Of a DNA stretch of 64,000 bases, positions 25,150-35,500 are shown one piece after another. This DNA comes from Pseudomonadota bacterium (GTDB taxonomy: Bacteria; Myxococcota_A; UBA796; GCA-2862545): the NCBI GenBank assembly GCA_947505245.1, contig CANNIZ010000019.1, positions 1-64,000 of the forward strand, given 5' to 3'. How positions within the stretch are numbered: position 1 is the first letter of the stretch; every line of letters starts with the position of its first letter. Both the position numbers and the translations under genes were made by a program. A model generated the notes under the pieces. The model saw nothing but the letters and a program-made list of their open reading frames with translations. It was not told where the DNA came from and made no database searches.

Positions 25150-25401
25150 TTACGCGAAGATGTCGAGGCCGCCCTTGTCGTCGCGGAGGTCGCAGCCGAC
25201 CGCGTCCAGGCCGCCCTTGTCGTCGCGGAGGTCAAGGCCGCCCTTGTCGTCGCGGAGGTCGAGGCCGCCCTTGTCGTCGCGGAGGTCAAGGCCGCCCTTG
25301 TCGTCGCGGAGGTCAAGACCGCCCTTGTCGTCGCGGAGGTCTGCTGCGAAAGCGTTCGTGGAGAGCGCCGCGAGGAGAACCGTGAGAGCGATGCGAGCCA
25401 T
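25150..25401 (-). CDS. secreted DLRDDKGGL-repeat peptide
   Basis: An 83-residue exported protein. MARIALTVLLAALSTNAFA is a clear signal peptide with an AFA-A cleavage site. The mature part (about 64 residues) is almost entirely a 9-residue repeat DLRDDKGGL: five tandem copies, a short DAVGC interruption, a sixth copy, then DIFA. The repeat is conserved at DNA level (27-bp units). A strong GGGAGGT site precedes the ATG and a good terminator follows the stop, so this is a real, separately transcribed gene. The single Cys could dimerise or be modified. The regular Asp pairs could bind calcium. I know no family that matches; function unknown. Confidence 0.78.
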   Translation of the reverse strand: MARIALTVLLAALSTNAFAADLRDDKGGLDLRDDKGGLDLRDDKGGLDLRDDKGGLDLRDDKGGLDAVGCDLRDDKGGLDIFA

Positions 25402-25542
25402 GATGACCTCCCTTACGCACTGGTCTTATGCATCGGGTGTGCCAGGTCGGGGAAGGCCGTCCCAGGCGCTCTCTTCGATCGACTGCGGCAAGAATGTCGC
25501 GGAATTTGGATCCCGCTGGGTCACGGGTGCCCCAGCCGGAGG

Positions 25543-27888
25543 TCAGCCCGGCAGGACGTACCGGCAACCGTCGCGCCAGCGGTCGCACCCCCACGCCGCG
25601 CGCCCGCGCACGAGGTGGCCGACGCCGCACTGCGGGCAGAGACGTCCGACAGGATCGTCGATCGTCGGGGAAGGTGCAGGATCTTCGGAGCGCGGTTCGG
25701 ACTCGCGGGGAGGGAAGTCGAACGCGACCTTGCCGTCTTTCCAGGCGAGGGCGGCGGAGAAGTCCTTGCCCGCCTTGCTCTTGAAGCCCTTGACGACGTC
25801 GGTCTTGCCGTCTTTGAGCAGCTGCTGGACCATGCGCGCCGAGATCTTGCGCTTCGCCATGGTGGTGAACACCACGAACGTGCAGGCGCGGCCGGCGTCG
25901 CAGGCGAACACCTTCGGCCCTTCGCGCACGGGCTTTCCGCACGCCGGGCAGGCGCCGAGGGACTTGCCTTCGGGCTTCTTGTCGCTGACCTCGGGCGCGG
26001 GAGGGGTGGCGCCCTGAATCGCGGTCACCACGGTGCGGACGTGCTCGCCGACGTCGTGCATGAACGCGGCGCGGTTGTCCTTGTGCTCGGCGATCGCGGA
26101 GAGGCGGGCCTCCCAGCGGCCGGTGAGCTCGGCGGACTTGAGCTCGGCGACGGGGACGGCGTCGATCAGGGCCCGGCCGCGGTCGGTTGCGCGAAGATCG
26201 CGCTCGGCCCGGCGGATGTACTCGCGGCGGACGAGGTTCTCGATCGTCTCGGCGCGGGTGGCGGGCGTTCCGAGCCCGGCCTGGCGCATCGCCCGGCGCA
26301 GCGCCTCATCGTCGAGCACCTTGCCGGCGGTCTCCATGGCGCGGAGCAGCGTGCTGTCGGTGTACGGGCGCGGCGGGCGGGTGGACTCCTCGAGCACGCG
26401 CACGTCGTCGGCGTGGGCGGGGTCGCCCTTGTCGACGGCGGGGAGATCGACCTCGCGCGACTTGCCAGGGGGATCGACCGCGCGCCAGCCCTGCTCGCGG
26501 CACACCCGGCCGCGGGCGCGGTACTCGAGGGGCGCGGACACGGCGTCCGGGAGGGGCGCCCCGGGGTCGACGGCGACGACGAGCGTTGTGACGTCGAACA
26601 CGGCGTCGGGCGACAGCGCGGCCATCAGCCGGCGGGCGACGAGATCGAACACCTTCTTCTCGTCGGGCGTGAGCCGGCCGGCGTCGGGCGTGCGTCCGGT
26701 GGGGAGGATGGCGTGATGGTCGCCGACCTCCGCCGCGTCGACCACGCGCTTGCCGGGCTTGATCGGGTTCGCGAGCAGCGCGTTCGCGAACGGCGCGTAC
26801 ACGGGCAGCCCGGCGAGCCCGCGAAGGATGCCGGGCAGCGTGGCGACCTGATCGGGCGTGATGTGCCGCGCGTCGGTGCGCGGGTAGGTGATGATCTTGT
26901 GCCGCTCGTACAGCGCCTGGGCGATCTCCAGCGTCTTTGGGGCCGACAGACCGTAGCGCTCGTTCGCGCGCCGCTGGAGCGAGGTCAGGTCGTACAGGAA
27001 CGGCGGCTGCTCGCGGATCCGCTTGCGGTCGGCTTCGGTGACGACGCCGTCCTGGCCGCGGGTGGCGTCGGCGATGGCCTGCGCGGTGCCGGCGTCCTCG
27101 ATCCGCTCGGGCGCGGGGGCCTCGTCGTCGTCGCGCCGTTCGGTTGCTTCACCCTTGGGTTCGGCCACCTTGCGTCGGAAATAGGTCGCCTCCCAGCTCA
27201 TGCCCTTCGCGGCGAAGCGAGCTTTGACCTGCCAGTACGGCGTGGGCACGAACGCGGCGATCTCGCGGTCCCGCGCGACGATCATCGCGAGCGTGGGCGT
27301 CTGCACGCGCCCGACCGACAACATCTGCTCGCCGCCGCCTTGCCGGGCGAGGCAGGTGAGCGCGCGGGTGGCGTTCATGCCGACGAGCCAGTCCGACTCG
27401 GAGCGGCAGCGGGCGGCGTCCCCGAGCGCGTCGTAGCGCTCACCGGGGACGAGGTGGCCCCAGGCCGTCTGGATGGCCTCGTCCGTCAGCGACGACGTCC
27501 AAAGCCGCAACACGGGCTTCTTGCAGCCCGCGAGCTCGTACACATAGCGGAAGATCAGCTCGCCTTCGCGCCCGGCGTCGCACGCGTTGACGACCTCTTT
27601 GACGTCGCGCGCCCGCATCAGCCGCTCGATCGTCTTGAACTGGGCCTGGACGTCGCCCTTTCGCAGCCGAAGGTCGAAGCGGTCCGGCAGCATCGGCAGC
27701 GTCTCGAACGACCAGTTCCGCCACTTTGCGTCGTAGTGGGCGGGATCTTCGAGCTCGGCGAGGTGGCCCACGCACCACGTCACCCGCACCCCAGGCCCTT
27801 CCAGGTAGCCGTCCTCCTTCTTGGAGGCGCCGATCATGCGGGCGAGGTCGCGTGCGACACTCGGCTTTTCGGCCACCACGAGTCGCAA
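25543..27888 (-). CDS. topB: DNA topoisomerase III-like type IA topoisomerase
   Basis: Type IA topoisomerase, 781 residues. The Toprim domain starts at VVAEKPSVARDLARMIG and contains the metal-binding NACDAGREGELIFRYVY. The catalytic Tyr is in IITYPRTDARHI. The C-terminal region has zinc-binding-like pairs (CPACGKPVREG, CPQCGVGHL), a little more than in minimal TopB. It decatenates and relaxes single-stranded regions. The TTG at 27888 is chosen because a purine-rich site precedes it and it leads directly into RLVVAEKPS. It is divergent from the SRPBCC gene with a 51-bp gap. Confidence 0.9.
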   Translation of the reverse strand: MRLVVAEKPSVARDLARMIGASKKEDGYLEGPGVRVTWCVGHLAELEDPAHYDAKWRNWSFETLPMLPDRFDLRLRKGDVQAQFKTIERLMRARDVKEVVNACDAGREGELIFRYVYELAGCKKPVLRLWTSSLTDEAIQTAWGHLVPGERYDALGDAARCRSESDWLVGMNATRALTCLARQGGGEQMLSVGRVQTPTLAMIVARDREIAAFVPTPYWQVKARFAAKGMSWEATYFRRKVAEPKGEATERRDDDEAPAPERIEDAGTAQAIADATRGQDGVVTEADRKRIREQPPFLYDLTSLQRRANERYGLSAPKTLEIAQALYERHKIITYPRTDARHITPDQVATLPGILRGLAGLPVYAPFANALLANPIKPGKRVVDAAEVGDHHAILPTGRTPDAGRLTPDEKKVFDLVARRLMAALSPDAVFDVTTLVVAVDPGAPLPDAVSAPLEYRARGRVCREQGWRAVDPPGKSREVDLPAVDKGDPAHADDVRVLEESTRPPRPYTDSTLLRAMETAGKVLDDEALRRAMRQAGLGTPATRAETIENLVRREYIRRAERDLRATDRGRALIDAVPVAELKSAELTGRWEARLSAIAEHKDNRAAFMHDVGEHVRTVVTAIQGATPPAPEVSDKKPEGKSLGACPACGKPVREGPKVFACDAGRACTFVVFTTMAKRKISARMVQQLLKDGKTDVVKGFKSKAGKDFSAALAWKDGKVAFDFPPRESEPRSEDPAPSPTIDDPVGRLCPQCGVGHLVRGRAAWGCDRWRDGCRYVLPG

Positions 27889-27939
27889 CCCCTTCCCCCT
27901 GCGGCGCACGGGACGTAACCTGGGGGTCGAGGTGCCCCC

Positions 27940-28335
27940 ATGCCGCTCGAACGCATTCGGATCTCCGACGTTCTCCCTGCGAAGCCCGATGCCGTGTACG
28001 CCGCATGGATCGACGGCGAGCTGCACACCAAGATGACGGGCAGCCCGGCGACGGGCTCCGCGAAGGTCGGCAGCGACTTCACGGCCTGGGGCGGGTACAT
28101 TTCAGGTCGGATCATCGCGCTCGAGCCGCACGGACGCATCGTGCAGATGTGGCGTACGACGAAGTTCACGGACGACGACGCGGACTCCCGGCTGGAGATC
28201 CTGCTCGAAGAGGACCCCGAGGGAACCAAGATCACCCTCGTGCACTCGGACCTTCCGGAAGGGTCCGGCGGGGCCTACGAGCAGGGTTGGTCGGACCATT
28301 ACATCGAGCCCATGCGCGCCTACTTCCGAGGCTGA
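27940..28335 (+). CDS. SRPBCC/AHSA1-domain protein
   Basis: A 131-residue single-domain protein with the AHSA1/START-like pattern: an N-terminal strand and helix (VLPAKPDAVYAAWIDGELHTKMTG), GGYISGRIIALEPHGRIVQMW in the centre and GWSDHYIEPMRAYF in the C-terminal helix. The family binds small hydrophobic ligands or activates Hsp90-type ATPases; the role here is unknown. GAGGTG precedes the ATG. The next gene starts directly after its stop. Confidence 0.8.
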   Translation: MPLERIRISDVLPAKPDAVYAAWIDGELHTKMTGSPATGSAKVGSDFTAWGGYISGRIIALEPHGRIVQMWRTTKFTDDDADSRLEILLEEDPEGTKITLVHSDLPEGSGGAYEQGWSDHYIEPMRAYFRG

Positions 28336-28923
28336 ATGTTCATCACGACGCAGGTGCAGATCGTCGCGTGGTCCGAGAAGGGCGACGCCGTGCTGGTCGA
28401 GACCGCAGCCGGCGGCCCGGAGGGCGGCGGGACGCTTGAATACGCCTTGTTCGGTCCAAAGAACGTCGTCCAGGCGAAGGTCAGCAACGACATGTCGCCC
28501 GGCGACGGCAGCACGCCCGAACACATCCCCGCGGGTGACTGTCGAACGGCCGCCAAGGCCCTCGCGGACGCAGTGACGGCGGCCGGCTTCGTCGGGGTGG
28601 AGGTTCATCCGGACAAGTGCGGTGGCGACCGCAACTCAGTCGTGATGATCACGTCGTCGCGGCCGTTGCCGGGTGCGGGTGACGGGGTCACCGTCACACT
28701 GTTCGACGATTACGCGATCGTGAAGAACGCGGTCGGCCACCGGAAGATCGACCTCGAAAAGCACACGGACGCCCAGGTCTGGCGGGCGCCGAACGGGCCG
28801 CTGCTGGTGATTTCGATTCTTGGGGACACGCGATATTCGCTGGACGCGTTCGTGTGGGTCGGAGCGGACGCCGCGCCGAAGCTGGCCACGTTCCCGGCGG
28901 CGAGCGCGACGCCGGGTTTGTAG
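28336..28923 (+). CDS. hypothetical protein
   Basis: A 195-residue soluble protein with no domain I recognise. The start codon abuts the stop of the SRPBCC gene, with GAGG inside that gene as ribosome-binding site, so it is co-translated. The sequence alternates beta strands and short helices and has two Cys residues (GDCRTAAK, DKCGGDRN). Both partners appear cytoplasmic. Confidence 0.6.
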   Translation: MFITTQVQIVAWSEKGDAVLVETAAGGPEGGGTLEYALFGPKNVVQAKVSNDMSPGDGSTPEHIPAGDCRTAAKALADAVTAAGFVGVEVHPDKCGGDRNSVVMITSSRPLPGAGDGVTVTLFDDYAIVKNAVGHRKIDLEKHTDAQVWRAPNGPLLVISILGDTRYSLDAFVWVGADAAPKLATFPAASATPGL

Positions 28924-28976
28924 GCGCCGGGAACCAAACCGCCGCGCGCGGTGTCCCACCGAAGGTGGAGGTTCCC

Positions 28977-29393
28977 ATGCGTTTCATCGCTGCCTTGATC
29001 GGACTTGCCATCGCCGCACCCGCCCTCGCCGCCGATCCGGACGCGGGCATCCCGGTGAAGGTGATCGTGACCGACGTCGACGGAAAGCCCGTCACCACCG
29101 CGGTCGTGCGCCAGCCACAAGAGGCCGATCGGCACAAGGTGAACACGTTCGACGGCTCGTGGCAGGCGGACGTGCTCTACCTGCCGGACGGCAGCGAGCT
29201 CGTGTTCAAGAAGGGCAGCACCCTGGAGCTCGAGATCTCGGCCCCCGGGTACGTGAATTCGCACGTCAACTACGTGATCCGCGGCCGCAAGAACGTCGTC
29301 CCGATCACGCTCGAGGCCATGGCCGTTCCCAAGCTCGACGACGTCGATGAAGGCGTGATCGTCGGGTTCAAGCACGACGTGTCGATCGATTAA
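28977..29393 (+). CDS. exported carboxypeptidase-regulatory-like protein
   Basis: A 138-residue exported protein. The signal peptide MRFIAALIGLAIAAPALA is followed by a single transthyretin-like beta-sandwich (IPVKVIVTDVDGKPVTTAVV, then LELEISAPGYVNSHVNYVI), the pattern of the CarboxypepD_reg/Ig-like families. No enzymatic motif is seen. GGAGG precedes the ATG. It is 53 bp after the previous gene. Confidence 0.65.
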   Translation: MRFIAALIGLAIAAPALAADPDAGIPVKVIVTDVDGKPVTTAVVRQPQEADRHKVNTFDGSWQADVLYLPDGSELVFKKGSTLELEISAPGYVNSHVNYVIRGRKNVVPITLEAMAVPKLDDVDEGVIVGFKHDVSID

Positions 29394-29464
29394 CTCGCGG
29401 CGTTCGTTCGACGGAGGCAGATCCGCCTGCGCCGTGCTACGTGGCGGCCCTTCCGGAGGCTTCC

Positions 29465-30862
<1,398 letters not shown>

Positions 30863-30935
30863 CTTCAACGCCTGAACGCTGTTCGGTGGCGCGACGGGAA
30901 CATCGTGCTAGTGTGCGGCCCGCCGTGAGGACACC

Positions 30936-32453
30936 TTGGCTGGAGAGACCCGCGAGCGCCTGTTGAGGCGCGGCGACTACATCTGGGGCAGCTTCATCAA
31001 GCCCGAACGCGTCGACGGCTATGTGGTCGGCGTCAACCCCGGCGATCGCACCGATCAGCTCGGTCGATTCCCGTTTTCCGAGAGCTCGGTCGATGACGCC
31101 GTCGCGTGCGCCGCGCGCGGGGCCGTGGCGTGGCGCCGCACGACCATGCCGGAGCGCGCCGCCGCCGTGCGCAAGTTCCGGGAGGCCGTGAACCGGCACC
31201 AGGAGAAGTTCGCCGAGCTGCTCACGCGTGAGACGGGCAAGCCGCTGTGGGAGTCGCGTCAGGAGGTCGTCGCCGCCATCCGCGCCGTGGATCTGCTGCT
31301 CGAAGACGGGCTTGTATTGCTCGATCCCCGCGTGTTGGACGAGAAAGAGGCGCGGTCGGACTACCGCCCGCGCGGCGTGGTCGGGATCATCTGCCCGTAC
31401 AACCTGCCGCTGCTCATCCCCACCCTGCAGTCGGCGTCGGCGCTGCTCGCCGGCAACACCGTCGTGTTCAAGCCGAGCAAGTTCACGCCGGGCTCGGGCC
31501 AGCTGGTGGCCGAGATGTGGGATCGCTGCCGCCTGCCGCGCGGCGTGTTCAACATGGTCCAGGGCTCGGGCAGCGGCATCGGCCAGCGCCTGGCGACGCA
31601 CCGCGGCCTCGACGTCCTGCTGTTCTCGGGCTCGTTCGCCACGGCCATGGCCATCCGCCGCGCCACGTTTGAGCGCCCCGAATTGCCGACGTTGTACCAG
31701 TGCGGCGGCAAGGGCTGCGCCATCGTGTTGGACGACTGCGAGGTCGATCGTGCGGTGTACGAGGTGATGATCGGCGCGTTCCTGACGGCCGGCCAGCGCC
31801 ACAACAGCACCGGCCGCGTGATCGTCACCCGCGGCGTGTACGACCAGTTCTGCGATCAGCTCGTGAAGCGGACGGAAGGCCTGAACATCGGGTACGGCTT
31901 TCAGGACGAGACGTTCTTCGGTCCGGTCATCTCCGAGAATTTCCGCAGCCGATACCGACGTTATGGTCGGGCGCTGCTCGCGCGCGGCCACAAGCCGCTG
32001 CTCGCTGGCGGGAACCGGGAAGGCGGCGGTCGCAAGGGGTTTTACGTGAACCCGGCGATCTACGAAGTGAATTGGGAGAACGGACACGGCTTCCTCAACG
32101 ACGAGCCGCCAGGTCCGAGCCTGCTCGTGTACAAGGTCGCGTCGTGGGAAGAGGCGGTAGCCCTCCACAATCAGCTCGTGTACCGCGTGTCCACCTCGCT
32201 GTTCCTGTCGCCCGAGAACACGTACATCGAAGAGCTCGCGAACCGCCTGAAGACGGGCTCCTTGAACGTGAACCGCGGCACGATCGGCGCGTCGCTGCGC
32301 TTGCCGGCTGTGGGGCTTGGCCGGTCCAGCAACGGCATCCCCGCAGGCATCGACTTGCTGCGCTTCCTGTCGACGCCGCGCTCCACGTTGGTCGAGCGCC
32401 GCGCGTTCGATCCGTCGCAGGCCGTGCCCGGGACGAACTGGCCGACTTCCTGA
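30936..32453 (+). CDS. aldehyde dehydrogenase-fold protein lacking both catalytic residues
   Basis: A 505-residue protein with the overall sequence of the aldehyde dehydrogenase family, closest in pattern to succinylglutamate-semialdehyde dehydrogenase (AstD). It retains the oxyanion region CPYNLPL, FKPSKFTPGSG and FSGSFATAM. The two active-site residues are changed. The catalytic Cys position reads TAGQRHNSTGR (His for Cys) and the general-base Glu position reads LYQCGGK (Gln for Glu). The EVFGP cofactor motif is also altered (EPPGPSLL). The gene is uninterrupted, so it is probably a pseudoenzyme or a protein with new chemistry, not a decayed gene. The TTG start has GAGG upstream. Confidence 0.78.
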   Translation: MAGETRERLLRRGDYIWGSFIKPERVDGYVVGVNPGDRTDQLGRFPFSESSVDDAVACAARGAVAWRRTTMPERAAAVRKFREAVNRHQEKFAELLTRETGKPLWESRQEVVAAIRAVDLLLEDGLVLLDPRVLDEKEARSDYRPRGVVGIICPYNLPLLIPTLQSASALLAGNTVVFKPSKFTPGSGQLVAEMWDRCRLPRGVFNMVQGSGSGIGQRLATHRGLDVLLFSGSFATAMAIRRATFERPELPTLYQCGGKGCAIVLDDCEVDRAVYEVMIGAFLTAGQRHNSTGRVIVTRGVYDQFCDQLVKRTEGLNIGYGFQDETFFGPVISENFRSRYRRYGRALLARGHKPLLAGGNREGGGRKGFYVNPAIYEVNWENGHGFLNDEPPGPSLLVYKVASWEEAVALHNQLVYRVSTSLFLSPENTYIEELANRLKTGSLNVNRGTIGASLRLPAVGLGRSSNGIPAGIDLLRFLSTPRSTLVERRAFDPSQAVPGTNWPTS

Positions 32454-32528
32454 GGGGCGCGCTGCGCGCTGCTTGCGGGGCGGCGGTCGCGGGCCGTTCC
32501 TGCTAAAGTGCGCGCTCACGGGAGAGTC

Positions 32529-35500
32529 ATGCGTCACGTCGCCCCCCTCGTTCTGGTCTCGCTCGCGGGCTGCTTCTACATCAGCTCTGAAGACGAAGAC
32601 AGCCGCCTTGCGTGGCTCGACTCGGCCGACACGGGCGCGCCACCCCCGTTTTCAATCCGCGACTTCACCCCGACGGTCGTTTCCGCCTGTACCGATCCGT
32701 TCGTATTTCTCGTCGAGGGCGAGATCGACGGCGGGTACGGTGGCGCCGAGTTCTCGACGCTCGTGTCGTGGGACGAAGAGCCGTTCGAGCCTGCTGGCAG
32801 CGCGACGGCGGACACAGCCTTCGAGGGCCGCGCCCGCGTCGCGTTCGAGCTCAGCTCACCGCAGCCCGACGCGACCGATTGCGCGGGCGACTGGTGTGAA
32901 CACAGCCTCGTGGTGGGCCTCTCGGGGCCCGCGGAGCTCCAGGCGCCCGTCGTCGACCCGATCCGCGTCGTGGTCGATCGCGCGCCTTCCGTCATGTCGT
33001 TCTCGCTCGTGGATGCCGGAAACGTCGCGACCCCGTTCGATGACGTGGTCCCGGCGACCACACCGGTGGGCGCGTTCCGCACTACCGAGTGGCCCTCGCT
33101 CGCGATCGGGCTCGACCTCCCGTTCGTCGCGGCCGGTGGCGCCGCCGACTACACGGTCGACGTGTGGTCGTGTCCGGATGGCATCGTGCCGTCCGACGAG
33201 ACCGCGGCCTCGTGCATCGTGGCGTCGGCGAAAGAGGCCACCATCGCGGTGGACGGCGATCTCGTTGTGGTCGCGGCGTCCGGCGTGTTCGGTCCGGCGG
33301 GCTGCGCCGACACGGACAAGGGGCACCTGTTCGTGCGGGTCGCGGGGGATCCGTGCTCCGATGGAGCGTTCCTCGCGCTCGGGGATGCGCGGTTCGCGGC
33401 GCCGGATTGCGATGCGGATGGGGTCGACGCGCCCGCCGACTGTGACGACGAGGACGTGGACGTCGGGACTGGCACCGCGTACTTCATCGACGCAGACAAG
33501 GACGGCCTCGGCGACCTGGCGACCGAGCGCGACTGGTGCTCCCCGCAGCTGGGTTGGGTGACGTCCGGAACGGACTGCAACGACGCCGACGCGGGCATCA
33601 AGGGGCCGTCGACCTGGTACCACGACTTCGATCAAGACGGGCTCGGCGCCGTGCTCGACACGAAAGACGCCTGCGTCGCGCCGTCCGGCTACGTCGCGGA
33701 TCCCTCCGATTGCGACGACAAGGACAAGCTGAAGCTCGGTCCCACGTCGTGGTGGCCCGACGTTGACAATGACGGCTTTGGCGACACCGCGGCCCCCCAA
33801 TCGGCGTGTGTTGCGCCAGGTTTTTACGTGGGCAACCCGGACGACTGCGACGACGGAAGGACGGAAGTGAACCCGGACGCGCTGGAGCTGTGCGACGGCG
33901 TCGACAACAACTGCAACGTGCTGATCGATGACTCGCCGACGAACATGACCACGTTCTACGCGGACGTCGACGGCGACGGTTTTGGTGATGTGTCCTCGAC
34001 CAGCGTCGCGTGTGTGGCGCCGCCGGGCGTGTGGTCGGAAGCCGCTGGCGACTGCGAACTGAATGACCCGCTCTCGTACCCCGGTGCTCCCGAGGTTTGC
34101 AGCGTCGTGCAGATGGCGGCTGGAACCGACGTCAACAACGACTGCGACGCCCTGCTTGACCCGCTGGACTGCGGTACCTGCGTCGACACGACGCTAAGCG
34201 CGGCCATCGGCGAGACCGACGTGGACTGCGGCGGGCAGTGCGACCTCGGCTGCGGGAACACGCAGTCCTGTCTGGTGGACGCCGACTGCGGCAGCGCCGC
34301 GTGTGACGGCACCACGCACACGTGCGGCGTGTGGTCGGTGCTGTGGCAGGGCAACGGTTTCGAGATCGACGCTCACGTCGCGCTCGCCCCCGACGGCGAC
34401 ATCGTGCTCGCGGGGTCGGCCGACAGCTCGAGCCTTGAAATCGCATCAGGAACGACGCTCGGCTCCGCCCCTGGCGGGGGCGACATCGTCGTCGCGCGGT
34501 ATTCGCCGGACGGCCAGCTTCGCTGGGGGCGTCGGATCGGGACGAACACCCGCGATTGGCTCGGAGACGTGGCCGTTGATGCTCTGGGGAACGTCGTCGT
34601 CGTCGGGAGCTTCTCCGGTGCCGTGACGGTGTTCGATGGCCACGCCGTGTCGTCGAAGGGGGGGTTGGACGTGGTGGTCGCCACGCTCGACGCGGCGGGC
34701 GACACCAAGAGCATCGATACGTTCGGCACACCAGGCGACGACTACGCGCACGGCGTGGCGTTCGACGACTTCGGACGCACCGTGGTAGCCGGCCGTTCAG
34801 GGAATGGAATCGCAGAGCGCGGCTTTGTGACGACGCTGTCGGCGGGGGCGGTCGTTCGGGCGACCGCGTTCACCGGCTCCGGCGCGGAGCGGGTCACGAG
34901 CGTTGCCCGGCACCCGTCCGGCGACCTGTTGGTGGGCGGCTACTACGGCGAGGGAACACCCGCGGGTCGTTCATCGCTGGACGTGACCCCGAGCGCCGGA
35001 GCGTCGTCGTCGTACACGTCGGTCCTGCCGGCGACTGCTGGCGACGGGTTCGTCGCGCGCCTGAGCCGCGTGGACGGCAGCGTCGTGTGGCTGCGCACGG
35101 TCGAGGGTTATGGCCTCCAGGAGGTCTTCGAGGTCGCCTCGCTGGCCGACGGAGACGTCGTATTCGGCGGGTGGTTCGAGCAGAACGCGCGTGTCTCGGA
35201 CGCGGCGACGGTGTTGACGTCGAACGGGCGGTTCGACGCGATGGCGGCGCGCGTGACCGGGGCGACGGGCGCGCACGTGTGGTCGAAGGGCTGGGGCAGC
35301 TCGCAGAACGACGGGGTGTCCACGATCTCCGTGGGCGCGGGGAACCGTCCGATCGTCGGCTATTGGTACGCCGGCGCCCACGACACCGACCCGGGCACGC
35401 CGGTCCGGAATCTTGTCGGGTACGGCGTCAACGACACCGCTCTCTCCATGTTCGACGCCACCAACGGCGCGTGGGTGTCAGGCGCCTCCTACGTGGACCA

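Noticed and set aside
25170..25340. CRISPR-like 27-bp DNA repeats
   Set aside because: They are in-frame codon repeats of the DLRDDKGGL peptide with a signal peptide and terminator; there are no spacers.
25615..27918. A 767-codon plus-strand frame opposite topoisomerase III
   Set aside because: Antisense shadow; the minus-strand frame carries EKPSVA, DAGREGE and the catalytic Tyr motif.
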